Shown: piece after piece, positions 12,701-26,500 of the stretch | How positions within the stretch are numbered: position 1 is the first letter of the stretch | How the letters are laid out: every line of letters starts with the position of its first letter | Assembly (NCBI GenBank): GCA_910592005.1 | Contig: CAJVPP010000020.1 | Location: 1-64,000, forward strand | DNA: 64,000 nt | Direction: 5' to 3' | Source: Funneliformis mosseae | Lineage: Eukaryota > Glomeromycota > Glomeromycetes > Glomerales > Glomeraceae | Program-made: the position numbers and the translations under genes | Notes under the pieces: generated by a model | Databases searched by the model: none | The model's input: the letters and a program-made list of their open reading frames with translations, nothing else | Told to the model about the DNA's origin: nothing

Positions 12701-12719
12701 AGTTCAAAAAAATTAGATA

Positions 12720-15700
12720 TATAAGTGAAAGAATTATAATATATCTTTGAATATTTATTGTTCAAATTTTTATTTAATTTAAATAATGTTAACTCTTTTT
12801 TTTAATATTATATAAAAATCTATAATCTGATCCATTTATTTGTAAATACAAATTGGATTATATGAAGGTCTAATCTAATCTAAATGGTCATAAATCTCTG
12901 GATGATCACTATAAGTCATTCTCATATGGATTCGGATAGGATAAAAGTGTTGTTGAAACGCATGTTCTTTGAAATTGCTGGCCTTATGGTTCTGGGATGG
13001 AAGGATAATAATGAAGAAATATTTGATTGTTTATCTGAATTGAATATGTTTGCTTGATAAAACAACAAGAAACTGAACACTTTTATTTCAAATATAGGAA
13101 GCAGTTAAAAATGGCACAGAATATTTGAAACTAGACAATATGAAGTACAAGTTCGGGATAAACCTAGTTGGATTAATAAGGTAGCATAAAAATATTACAT
13201 GTATTTTAAAGTCTGATGAATACTGAGATAAGTAATAGAAAATCTTTGGATAGAGTAATATTTTTTTGCGCAAAGGAATAATGTGTGTGCATAAAACAAA
13301 TAAAACTCAAAATCAATATTGTATAGCGCTTTATGCATCGGGGAAAAATAAAAAAAATAAATGTATATCGGAAATTTTTATTCGGCTTATTCTTTTTTTT
13401 TCTATCTACAAAGAATATATCATGCGCAGTAAGTACGTCATCGGAGGGTTTCGACTTTATTTTAGGGAAAAAAAAAAATAATAATATTCGAAGTTGCAAC
13501 TTTTCGTTATACTAGGGCAACTTCTAAATGATATTTCAATGTATGGATTAACATCACGTTTGGATCATATGATTTCCTATGTCTTGATAGCAATGATGAA
13601 CGTCTAGGATTGAATATTTGTTTGTTCCATAGATCATCGTCAATAGAAATTTTATATTAACCCTTTTTTAAAAAAAGGGGGGGGGGGACGATTTCAAGAA
13701 TGCAAAAACATTTACCTAATCTAGTTATAATTTATATAATGAATATGGAACTCCCATGAACAGATTTTAATATCAATTATTTATCTTTGTATAATTTAAA
13801 GTACTAAAGTAGGAATAATAAAGCGTTGATTGTCACGACAAAGACCATCCGAATTGACGAATCAGGTTTCATGATGAACAACGATGACCTTGTTTTTTCG
13901 GTCTAGGCACAAATTCTTTTTAAAGAATGTATCAAATTAATTAATTATAAGCCGAATTTAGATCAAATCAATAAAACGGTTAAATTTTGAAACAATCTTT
14001 ATAAATATATCCCTTATAGTCACCGAATAAAACAAAAAGCCGAACCCTTTCACATGAAAGAAGATAAAGATGGTGGTATTGTCAAATAAATGATTTGTAT
14101 GAATGATGAGTTGGAATGTTATTCTTGAAACAATAGATTAACGGTGAACATGATATGAAACAATACGAGGAAGTCTAAAATGATTAAATGGAACCTACAT
14201 TATAAATTTTATAAAATATCGCGTCATGTGTTGATGGATTTATTTATTGTTTTGTTTTAGATTAATTGGTGTCTATTATGCGTTAATTGTTACGTATTAT
14301 GCGTCGACTTCTTACGAAAAACATGAAACGTTGTTAGTAAATATTGTATAAACGTTTCTTTTATATGTTCTTGAACATGACGAACCCATCTTGTGAACCA
14401 AAAATCTCGATCCTTTCTTTCTACACGTATGGTTGCGCAACCAGATAATCTATTTAACTCAAGACATTAACTTTTGACGTAGGTTACAATCAGTTAGGAA
14501 AAACTTAGATACTAAATTTAAATTTAACTTAGTTGAGATGTAAATTAATATATTAATATTATTAGCCTTAGCGTTAGTTTAGTTGTGCTACAGTATGTAT
14601 TAAATTTTTTTCGGTTATAAAAATCAATTATATATAATTCGATGTATGCTAGTTTTAAAATGTTTATCAATTTTTTTGAGATTATTTATTATACTTAATA
14701 ATTATATAGAAATGTGATATGAATTAGTGAAAATTATGTAATTTCTGATGTTAAATGAACTGCAATCGAAATTTAATAATTTATTTTAAAGGTGAGGTAA
14801 CATTAGGGAAATAAGAAAAAGAGGAACAATGTTAATGCTTAATGCAATATGTAACCTGCTGTACATTTGCTGTCATTTGTAATACAACGGTCTTTATATA
14901 TCATGATAATAATTGGAGAACAGACCATATATATTAATTAAAGGACAATGGATAACTCGGGAAATCAATTCTTAATATTGTTTTCAAAATAAAAAAAAGT
15001 CCAATGGATCGGGGCGTCGATTACAATTGATTGAACAAATCAAAAGTGATCGAGCGACAAAAATTGAAGGAACGTGGACTTTATTGAATGTGATCTATGA
15101 ACCAAATTAGTAAATTCGTAAATAATCTTTTATTAAATGTTAATTATTACAATTAATGAAATGTAAGATTGTTTGCCTAATAACGAGCTTATTTTTGGAA
15201 ATTTTTGAAAATCACTAACAAAAAATTTTTTATTATTGTTTTTTAAGATGAAATCTTTACACTGTCATGTTATTTTATCTAATTTATCTAATATGAATCG
15301 TCATAACAAATCTGTGAGCTCAATTGTTCATTTGCGCCCTCATGACATTTTGCGGTTAGCAAACTTGATTTTAAACATTTCATGATTGTTTTCATAAACA
15401 AACCTGTCGTAAAAATTATGGATTAACAAAGGAAAAACATTTTGTTTGACTTGACAACAATATGGGTAAAAAACTTGATACAATGCTTGGTGTGATTTCT
15501 TCAATGATAAATGTGATGACATGTTGAAACGGGTTTTTTTGAGTGATATCATCCTAAACATAACCTCAAATGTTTTGTGATTATTAGGATATATTACTAA
15601 TTTGACGTTATTTCGATATTTACCCATGGGATAATCACGTTCTTTAATGTGGGGTAAATTTTTCTGGGGTAAATCTCCAAAAAAAAAAAAAAAAACCAAA

Positions 15701-18700
15701 TTTAACAAATATGCGGGGTAATACTCCGCAAATTTCTGAATCTAAGATTTTTTTACCTGATCTACAACCGATAAAGAAGTTACTTGAACATAGTATTTGT
15801 TTGTATACCTTTTTTTTCCGCAAATGGGTTTATTCAAACAATAGTTTAAACGTGGAATCATCTGAGAAGTTCGTTGAGACTACAATAACAAAACAGTTTA
15901 TATTTTATGCAAGCGTCTTAATTTTGGATTTTCCGGGAAAAAAAAAAAAAAAAACTTTTTTAAGAAATTCATCAAATGCAAGAGGTGTGTTGGCAATCCG
16001 ACTTTATTGAATAGCTTGAAATATATAATCAGCTTAACCTCTTTTGTTTTCGATAAATGTGAGTCAATCGGTCTTCCCACACAATATTAAAGTTGACAAA
16101 CCCCGCAACAATTTATTATTATTGTTTTTGAAGGAAATGAAAAGAAAAAAAAAAAGGATGATCCGGCTATGTCGCATACGCATACATCAAATTACATACG
16201 TAGTATTCGTAAAGAATATATACACTAATGCCTTTGTACTTCAAATCCAGTTGGCTATTTGTCAAGTACATGTAATTGAGGCAATATGATAACCCCTTTG
16301 AGACCGCGACGCACAAGATGAATGGGTCAAAGCACATTCATACCGAAGTAAAATGAGTTGCATATGGGCATTTCAATGAGAATCCTATTCAACTATTTAG
16401 GTGAATTGCGCACGGACTTTTTTTTTTTTTTTTTTTCAAGTCGGGAATTATTTTTATTCATCACCTGGGAGCATCATGTGAACTATTCCTTAAACGAGAA
16501 CGTTTTCCAAATTTTCAGGTCTCGGCTAACCTTTTTAACGTTAGATTCTAAAAAAAAAAAAATCTTTACCACTCAGATAACCAAAATCATTTTTCTTTTA
16601 AAATACTTTAATAAATTCACCCTCAAAAAGATTGTTCAAACATGGGAAAAAAAATTTGACAATTTGTTTTTAGTTTTGCCAAAAGAAATCCTTTCGAGCA
16701 CTCTCATCGTATATTGATGTGACAAAATGATGTTTCGATAACATTTTACAACTGTATCAACACCATTTTAACGTGGTATTTTTTTTTTTTTTTTGAACAT
16801 GAAAGAAAAAAATTATCGCGCGAGAGCATGTAGATCGTTAATTTTGGTCAAAATGTCCATCATTTTCATATGAATTTCCCCGGTACATTTGCTTATTCAT
16901 CCAAATTCATATTTGTTTGTCATACCTTTTTTTACATTTAGGAAAAAAAAAGTTTGCAAGCTTTAGAAAAAAAAGTAAAATATTGTTCATGAAACTTTTG
17001 CACAAAAAAGTCGAATAGGATTAATTGTTAAATTAATTTTAGGTTGGGTTTATGATAATATTAACTAACGTTTTGGACGTTTGAATTGCATTTTATTGCC
17101 CATTCGAGTAAATGTGAATTACTTGATTCATCGCTGTTTATGCGTTTTGTTTTCTGATACGATAAATTGTGACCTCCTCAATTCACACAATAGATATGTA
17201 TTTTCCTTTAAAGTAACAAGACTACCATAAAGGGAAGCCTACTAGAATGTGTGGTTAGGACATAAAAGGTGATTAAATATCTATAGATTTTGGTTGGGAG
17301 AACGTTTACCTGAATAATCAAAATATTTTCACGGATTGTTAAATATCGTCATAACATTTTTTCTTTTTTATTGTCTCACCTTATTGTTTTTTTTTAATCT
17401 ACATTCGAGGATAAATTAGGAAATTGTCATTAAAAGGAATAAGCCTGATTAATAAAGGAAAATGATTTGAAGATTGTACTTATTCATCAAGGGTTTATGT
17501 GATGTCAAAATTACAAAATTAAATGATAACCATTATGCATATATTATGTTAGCTTGGAAAGGTTATTAAAACTTTCCCAAACAACGGTTGCCCAAACAAT
17601 CGGTTGTTTTTTTTATCTTGTTTTTATTTAGCGTGGAAAAACAGTCGATTCAAAATAAATAAAACATCATGGAATCCCCCGAATAAATCGATTTATTTAT
17701 TTGACATTGTTCCAATTTGAAATTTCGCTTGTTCCCAAAAAAAAAAAAAAAAAAATAAATGTACTTATTACATTGTTTAATATGTCACCGTCTATTGGCA
17801 TTACCGTACACAGCGTTTGACGTTTAAGCGAAATCGAAAAAAAAAAAAAAATAAAAAAGATTGACAGCGGAGAACATGAAACCACAATAAACAATATAAA
17901 CAATATGACTAATTTTCCATTTATTAATTTACGATTATTGTTTTAAACACAAGAAACACAGATCAACTTTATGCAAAAGATTCCCGTCAAAAGCATTCGA
18001 TCTTCCTACAATGATAGGTCAGTCGTGATATATTGAATTTCGGTTAACCGGTAAATTATCACAATTATGAAACCATTTCGATTCAGAATAATAATTACTT
18101 GGATATCAAACAATGGTTAGCAAGTTGGCTTTGTTGGGGACACTCTTTTTTTTCTTCGCTTAAATGTCTAGTAATTCTCCCCGTGATTTAAATTCGACTC
18201 ACGAGTTTTCTTATCATAATAAATTCGCAATATCGATTAAGGTTATTTGAAATATGGTATAAGTTTTTTAATTTGATTTACTTATTGTTGTGCAATTATA
18301 TCTTTGTGAATTTTTCCAAAATGGTATGGGCGTAAATTATGGGCAAACATGTCGCATATATTTTTATTGCGACAGGAGATCATGTGTTCAATCACAATAT
18401 CGCGTAAAATAGAGCAGATAATGTTTTTAAAATAATAGCGTCTATTATTTATTTATTATTATTTTGTCTTTATATGCAGGGTACCAAACAATCCATTCAT
18501 GACGATGTTTTGTTGCTTTGTTGATTGAGTGTGTCGCGTGGACGTTGGTCCAAGCTCCTCATGTACGAGCCGGTTAAACCTAAACCATACGTAACGTATC
18601 GGGTGACTACTGATTTGATAAAGGTTTGTCGGATGAAATGTTCAATCGAGTCCTTGAAAGTGGTACGACCCCCGATTGGATTGTAAATCATCACCCGTGA

Positions 18701-19304
18701 TAAGAACGGGCCGCTCATGTTTTGTTGACGCGATCCGTGAATGGAGATTGAAGAAAGAAGACCTTGTTTTAAATCAAACGGATTACATACGGGGGGCATC
18801 TTGTACGATAAACAAGGTAATCCTTAAAAAAAAAAAAAAAAAAATAATTAAAAAAGAAAAAAAATCATCACAATCATTAAGGTGAGGTGCGTCTGGTTAT
18901 CAACATTTGTAAATCAAAACCCTCATTTATCCAATAAAAAGGGATTTTCCTAGGATAAAGTCTTTGTCAACAACGGAGAGAATGACCTTTGTGTTATTAT
19001 GTATTACTAAAAAGTAAGCGTACATCGTGACACACGCCATTTCTATGAGTTTCAAAGGATTGTCATGAAATGTGTGACGTTGATAACGTTCACGATGATA
19101 AATAAAAAACTTATTTGACACATGTGAGAGAAGGGGTTACACGATGGTTCATGATATCTAGGGAACCGTTTTGCTGCGTAATGTTTTTAAATGTTCTCTC
19201 AAAGAGTACATTTATCATATTGTTAAAGATACTAACAATCGAGAAGTCCTTCTTCTTCTTCGTTCTTTCTCGTATGAATACAAAATATTAGAATCTTCAT
19301 TTGG

Positions 19305-19335
<31 letters not shown>

Positions 19336-20238
19336 TAGAATAGAGAATAAAAAAGAACAATACAATGTTATCTTTCTGATATCATCCATGCCCACCTCTG
19401 GAAATTATCATTATATTACGAGAGGTTATTAATAAAAAAAAAAATGATTGTATTGTTTTTTTTTCAAGTATAGATAGGGTATTCAACCACCTGTCTCCCA
19501 TAAATAGAGGATGGTATCACTTTAGTAAATACGAAGTTTTTTAAATCCGCCACACAAACAATAAATAAAAAAAAAACATATATGTAAACGAACTTTTTTT
19601 ACAAGAACAAAGTAACTGAATTTTTTTTTAAAAAAAAAAAAAAAAATTTTTATTTATGTGGATAATCTTAAACAAAGGGGTGATATGTAGAGTACTGTAA
19701 ATATAAGTAACGTATGTATGTGAAACCTCTTTTTTTTTTTTTATACACTCAATTACAAAAGTTTTTTTTTTAAGAAAATTTATGTCCTTTGTCTCTTTGT
19801 TTAATTGAAAAAATTCACTATAAAAAGCTTCAGATTTTTGAACGTTTCTTTCAAAAGAAGAAATATCTTTTTTATCAGGAAAAAAAAAAGGAATATTTAA
19901 GTTTTTTTTTTTTTTTAATAAAAAAATACCGAGTTTCTTTTTTAATTTTAGTTAATATAAAAAAAAACCTTAACGTGAGAGAATCTTACAATAAACCTTA
20001 AAAAATTTTTTCGTTTGAAACATAGTGAAAACGCTTTTTTTTTTTTTTTTTTTTTGCACAGACAATTTTTTTTTAACTAATTGAATTCTTTCGGAAAAAT
20101 TAAAACATTTCTGAAAGAATTTCAAACCAATATTCAAAAAAAAAAACCACCTTGTTGAAAATATTCACTTGAACTATTTACAAGCGTTTCGTTAAACTTC
20201 ACCCAATTAAACAAATTCGTCAAAGACCGAATACAAAA
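12720..20238. other. Long stretch without a supported gene
   Basis: Composition changes near 12,900 from the AT-rich transposon compartment to DNA with more CG dinucleotides, but only short Phe/Lys-rich open frames produced by homopolymers appear. Poly(A) and poly(T) runs of 10-20 bases are frequent (15,680; 15,940; 16,420; 17,740; 18,830; 19,310). A GC-richer patch at about 18,485-18,820 is open on both strands yet matches nothing I know. An 11-base G run sits at 13,677-13,687. Confidence 0.5.
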
Positions 20239-20526
20239 ATGCCTTCTGCAAACAATAACCTTCAATCCGCCTTACCAAACAACATGAAAGAATATGAACT
20301 CCTCGTTATCCCACCACCGTCTCCAAAGAGTCCCACCCAACCAGCCCTTCGAACAAAAAGAATCAGTTGCAATCAGACCAATGGATCGTTTTTCTGGATT
20401 CCCGAGGGATTTCGTCCTGTTTTGGTGCGCACTTCGGATTTGCCCTTGATTGTAGGTTCTGAATATAACCCACCGTCGCCAAGCAATTCCTCCGGATACG
20501 CAAGTGGAGATGAATCCGGTTATTAA
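20239..20526 (+). CDS. Small protein with a W-I-P-E-G motif, unknown function
   Basis: An intronless frame of 95 codons from ATG to TAA. Its even base composition stands out from the homopolymer-rich flanks, supporting a real gene. The protein has a Pro/Ser-rich region (IPPPSPKSPTQPA, residues about 24-36), a central segment NGSFFWIPEGFRPVLVR (about 49-65) and a Ser/Gly/Tyr-rich tail ending SGYASGDESGY. There is no signal peptide or membrane helix. The central segment resembles GQISWVPEGYHQ, which lies directly before the HMG box of the gene at 36588-38245, but no HMG box follows here. It could be a short regulator sharing an interaction motif with MATA-HMG proteins, or a truncated relative. 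The function is not known to me. Confidence 0.6.
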   Translation: MPSANNNLQSALPNNMKEYELLVIPPPSPKSPTQPALRTKRISCNQTNGSFFWIPEGFRPVLVRTSDLPLIVGSEYNPPSPSNSSGYASGDESGY

Positions 20527-20562
20527 ACCAAAAACTTTCTCTCTCAAAATTCGTTTCCTTTC

Positions 20563-20593
<31 letters not shown>

Positions 20594-23500
20594 ATAAATT
20601 AACCATTCATTTTAAAAAAAAAAGTATTTACAATATTAATTTTTTTTTTTTGAGATCACTTTGATAGATGATTTCTCTTATAAAAAAAATCCTTTCCTTC
20701 TTTTACAGACATTAATCCCGAATTTTTAATATAATTGTGTTTCGATTTACGTTGCTCAAAAGCTCTTATTCAAGCAATGTTCCTTTTGGTTTACTCATTG
20801 AAGAAATACAATTATATCAACTTTTATATATATTTTTCACTTTTATCATTCTTATCGTCCTTATAGAATTGTAGATAGTTTTTTTTTTTTTTTCTTTATT
20901 TTTATACCCCCTTCCCCCTTTTTTTTTAAAAAAAAAAAAAAACGAAAAAAAAAACCAAAAAAAAAAAATTTATTTGTAAATCATTTTGAACTTTAAAAAA
21001 AAAAAAAAAACCAAAAAAAAATTTCTTTGGGGGGTCCAATTCTTTTGAAATTTTCTTTGATAATCATAACCATTTATATAACCTCCGATACTTTATAACT
21101 TTTCTCCGTCTTCTTAATTCATGAAAATATTCAAAGGATATTGGATCTTTCATCATGTTTTATAAAAATCCCTTCAACCCTTTGTAATATTATTTCTCTC
21201 TTTTTTCCCTTATATATATTAAATGTTTTCTTTTCTTTTTCAAAAAATCAAAAAAAAAACCAAAAAAAAAAAAAAAATCAACAAAAGACCAAAAAAAATT
21301 TTTTAGATATATAGTAGTAGACTTCTTTTTTAAAAAAAATTCCTTTTTTTATATTTTCCATCAATTCTTTTAACGTTCTTTTTAATTCAACGAACTGAAT
21401 TCTTTGCATCCCTTATTTTATTAGAACAATCAACCAAACCATTTTTTATAAGCTTTTATTTATTTTTTTTTATAAATATTTTAACTACTAAGGAACGATT
21501 TGGCTCTTTCTTCTTTTCTTGCGTAAATCTATGGTGTTTACTCAATTCCATAATTTTTATTGAGCGAAAACAAAAAGGTATTTGGGCGAGAAAAAAAGCA
21601 GGGTCGAATCCTTTCATTTCTTTGTTCATATTTTTTTTTTTATTTTTATATTTTTTCCTTGTATTATATAAATGTCTTTTTTTTAAGCTTGTTTCTTCTT
21701 CCCGATGTCAGCATAATGATATGTATATTCTTTTTAATTTAGTTGTATATAGTTCAAATACCATAATTTCTTTGAGCTGTTTTTTTCTAAAAGAAAAAGA
21801 ATTTTTTTTTTATTATTTTTGACGGAAGGAATTATGTACCGATATATTAACGAACGGTTTTCTTGGTGATTGGTTCAAAAAAAAAAACTTTAAAAAAGTT
21901 TTTATCTATTTTATTCAGAATTTTATTATTAAAGCTTGGATTGCTTTTTTATACTGTATATTTATTTCTTTAAAGGATTGATTCAAAAGAAGAAAATCTT
22001 TTTAAACAAAAAAAAAATAAAGAATTTGGAAATTTTTTGAAATATACCTATCTCTCGTTCGTTCAATTTGTAATTTTTACGTGTTTTGATAAAAAAAAAA
22101 AAAAAAAATTACGTGTTTTAAATGACGCAACGCGAAATCTATTGCCCATTTTGATTAATTTTTGATACAACGATAAATCAATCTTTTTTTTTTTTATTTG
22201 TATGGGTGACACGGTCGCACACGGTTGTACTAATGATGAACGGTTGCAGTGGGTTTCTCACATCTTAAAAAGAGAAATCCTACGTCTCTCCTAAATCATG
22301 AATCACCCACCCCTTTTTTCTTTCCTTTTCAAAGGAAAAGATTTACTTTTCAAGTTTCCTTTTGCCAGTTTCCCCCTTCCCTTGCTCACCCTGCTTCCCC
22401 AATGTTGTTGATAGATGGCAAATCCCTTCACAAATTGACAGGATAATTGAAACGCCAGACCGATTTTGTTCTTGCTTCTAGATAACAACGTATGACTTCC
22501 TAATTCGTGTGATGTTGAAAGGGAAATGTGCTACACCGACCTTAAATGAATCTTTGATTCGTCATCATACCATTTGAAAAACCTTGTAACTTTCTTTGTC
22601 ATTGTTCTTGAGATGAAGATATGATGAACAAGGACTTGACCAAAAAGGAAATAATTAATACCTAAGCCTCACTGTTCGAATATATAATGAAAACGCGTGG
22701 AACTCATGATATCAATTATTAATATAAGCAAAATACTGTATGTCAAATAACATGCGTGGTTTTTATATATATATTAAATGTTATTAAATGTAAGATGGGT
22801 TAAACAACAACAAAAATATAACTATTTTAGATTAATTAAAAGATAACAAAGAAAAAAAAAAATTTAAACTTTGAATTCCCGCGCCCCCCAAAAAAAATAT
22901 TAATTTTAAATGTACAACAAACATACATATTTACAAACATCTCGTGATTGTTAAAAAAAAAAAAAATTTTTGTCGAAATTTTTTTTTTTATGAAAACGAT
23001 TGATTGATAAAAAAAAAAAAAAAAACACGAACTTAATTTTGGTTAAGTCATTCATTTAGAATCTTTTGTTGATTACAACGAAAGGTACAACATAAACAAA
23101 TAATATAACATAATGTGTGTATATTATGACAACAGGTAGCTGTAAATCTTAAACGGATCCTTCCGTTAAACGGTAGGTGGTTAATTTTTAAAACGCGATA
23201 CGTTACGTTTGAAAATGCATTGAGCTTTGATGTAAACATGATTTATATTGAAAAGGCTGCTTACGTTTTTTGTGTATTAGTAAAAACTCACAAACGACGT
23301 TATCGTGCGCTTTTAGGTTTTAAATATCCCGCACACTTACTTGGCAATTTGTTTTTATTTACATTTACATATTCGAAAGATTCAAGGTTCTCTCTCTCAT
23401 CTTAAGGATCATCTTTTCGTTAAAGAGAGAGGTGAAGAGATCGGAACTGCGGCACCTCTTTTTAAAAAAATGTTTATGGCGCAGCAAACCCACCCCCCCT

Positions 23501-26500
23501 CCCCCCCTTATGACCTGTCATTTTCGTTCTTTCGGGTGATAATGTAATGTCGTTACATTCCGAATTAATCCACACTGGAAAAAAAAAAAGAATTTTAGGT
23601 TTTTTTTTTAGGATTACATTTTAAAGTTTTCTGTTTCGTAAAAAATTTTTAATAAAGACGCTTTTAATAGCTTAAAGTAGATTATATAGGAAAGGATGCA
23701 CAATCTCGTGTTATAACATGCTGGTCTACATGATTTTAATAATTAAGTTGGCGTTACTGTGCTTTGCTTTGCTTTGCTTGCTTGCTTGCTTATGAATACT
23801 TTTTCATTCTGTTCTTTTTGTAATTTCGGGATAAATATATGTGTGGTTGATTATTTTGATTATTTTGAAGGAATTATGATGGATGTACGTACGGATGTGT
23901 TTATGTAATTTATTAAGTACATGTACTTTTTTTTTTTTCATAATCGATGTTTTAAAGTTGTTTATACAGTAATTAAAATTGAAGATAATAGCCTTATTGT
24001 TCTCTCCCTTCATATTTGGGAGAGGAGAGAGAAAAAAAAAATAGGTAACACTTGGCAAATGACGCGCATGGACCAATTTCAACTCGAACCCTTGCACAAA
24101 ATGGTTTAGCCCTGTTGACTCTTGTTTTAAAATGTGTTAGAAAGAAAACGCTCGCTTGCCACTTCAATTAAAAGAAAAATTAATATATCCATAAATCGGC
24201 ATATCATTTACGCATTTACCAATTTCCTATTCAGTCAATCCCATTGTTCTTTTGAATTGCTCGTGAGACATCCCAACAATTTAATTCGCGATTTTTCTGT
24301 TGTATAAACTTCCCTATACGCTAACGCTCTTTTAAAATCGTCACCTTTTTTGGGGGTATCAGATAAGAGATTGAGTACCTAAACGCTCGACAAGTTAAAC
24401 TTTTTTTAATCAAAAAAAAAAAAAATGAAAATGAAAAAACGTTTATCCAAAGCTAAACCAGAAATAAATTGACATCCAAGGTTCGAACCCCGTTTGTCCC
24501 GTTCGGCAGATATACTTACCTTGTTAAATGCCATGTTTATCATTGGGAAAGAATCGTCGGATATCAAAAAAAAAAAAAAAAATGTCACTTTCGTCGTCTT
24601 CATTGTTGTGAAAATTGAGAAAATTATTATATTTTATTTTTTTTTATTTTTTTTTTTGTTTTGTACTTTTTTTTTTTTTTTTTGCCCGAAATAAAGATAG
24701 GCTAGGTTTGAAAGATAAGAGAATGGAAGAATTCGGAAACAATTGGAAGAAATTTTCCCATAATAAAACTGTTTGTTTGTATTTCAAGGACCCTTTGGAA
24801 TGCTGCGTCTCGTCAAATATGGCATTCACCGTAGTTTAAAGCTTTAATTGGAAATTAAAATGAACTTAAAATGTAAAATACAAGGTATAATCGGTCATTT
24901 TAATAACGATTCAAGTTTAGTCTGACAGTAGAGTTAAAGTTTATGCCTCGTTAAAAAGAGACTGTTTCAAATAATTGGTCAATCATTGCCCTAAAGGATC
25001 GTTGTTTGTGGTGATACAAACCGAAATCCCGACTGGTTGCATGAAATGACAACTTCATTTTTTTCCTTACTATTGTCTTTACTCGCATAAAAACATTCTC
25101 CCTTGCATAACATGCTAAACCTACAATACTACCCCCCCTTTCAACATATAAGATGATGGTTAAATCCCGCCAAATACTTTAAATCACAAGTTTGATTATT
25201 TATTTAATAGAATTATATTTTGTTACGTAGATTGAGTCTTTATCGAGGATTTATGGCAATTATGTTAGCGCACGCGCGTCACGGCTGGGATTAAGATTCG
25301 AACCGCAGCAAACAAATGACGGACGTGATGAATAGGGCCGATGTAAGGGGAACTCTCCAAAATTTAATTTTTGTATTGTTCTCTTTTGATTTTTTAAAGA
25401 TGTATGAGATGGACATGTATGAAATGTAAATGCATGCATGTGAGAATATACCGGTCGTATGTAAGCAACTGGTATCCTTCCCTTGTGTTAAAAAAAAAAC
25501 AAATAAAGATGAAAGCATTACAAAATTAGATTGTATTGTCCCCTACCCTTCTCCATTTTTTCTATCTTCATAAAAGTCTAGAACCCATTTGTTTGTCACG
25601 TGTGTCCCATCCATCCCCAGACATTCGGTTCCGATTCCTTCTGTTGGACGATATACGCAATTTTAAGATGGAATTATGAGAAAAAAGGGGTGGATACGGG
25701 AATTTGGGAAATGAGTCGACGTAAATGTCGACAAACAAAAACACGAAAATTTTAAGGTTTTTTTTTACCCTTTTCTAAAATTCCGGTGACTCGGGTCATC
25801 GAACCTTCTCCCCAAAGAAAGGTTCATTATCCATAAGGAGTGATGATTTTGTATTGTTCTTTTTACATATCATAATCATGCCATGTATAAAAAAAAAAAA
25901 AAAAAAAAACAATTTCTTGCTAAATCCTGTTTTTTTTTTTTTTTGATCCAGTGACCCAGCATTTTCATCAATTCTCATTCGCTTTGACGTGATCGTTCAC
26001 GTGATGGAGCACGAATCTCGTGGGTTAAAAATATTATCGCGAATTTTTTGTTAAAATCATTTCACCCCATGGGAAAAAAAAAAAAGTCTGAAAATCATCA
26101 AAACGATATGTCAATAATGTCAAAAAAGGCAATCGCTTTTTGACACCGAATCAAATCTGAGGAACAAACACGACTTTTTTTTTTGTTGTTGTTAGTCTCT
26201 TTCATAAAAAAGTACATACATCTTTAAGACTAAAAAGAGTAAAAATTTATTCAGATACATAAATCCATTGTTTTAATCATGTATGAGAGATTATTTTAGG
26301 AATTCTAATTAAAATTTTTCTATTGTTCAACCAATTGAAAGGAAAATGTTGTGAAAGAAAAAATAAAAACACCTCGCGTTTTTGTTTTTATCAATATTAC
26401 TCGGTATAAATAGATAGATGTTCGCCCAATGGAAGGTGCAAGTTTCCTTTAAAGATACGTTGTGATTTGCTTGGTAAATTACGATTCAGCTTTTTTCCGA

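Noticed and set aside
13671..13687. A run followed by an 11-base G run considered as a quadruplex element
   Set aside because: It is a single G tract without the further G runs needed for an intramolecular quadruplex, and may be a sequencing or polishing artefact.
22249..22488. Overlapping short frames on both strands in a GC-richer patch
   Set aside because: No domain, no splice-linked neighbours, and composition is dominated by pyrimidine runs.
23760..23790. GCTTT/GCTT array considered as a CRISPR or telomere-like repeat
   Set aside because: It is a short uninterrupted microsatellite with no spacers and no telomeric motif.
24475..24500. GGTTCGAACCCC resembling a tRNA T arm
   Set aside because: The flanking bases do not form a T stem, and no acceptor or anticodon arm can be drawn at the right spacing.
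25265..25320. GATTCGAACCGC resembling a minus-strand tRNA T arm
   Set aside because: No matching acceptor stem or anticodon loop is found at tRNA distance on the minus strand.
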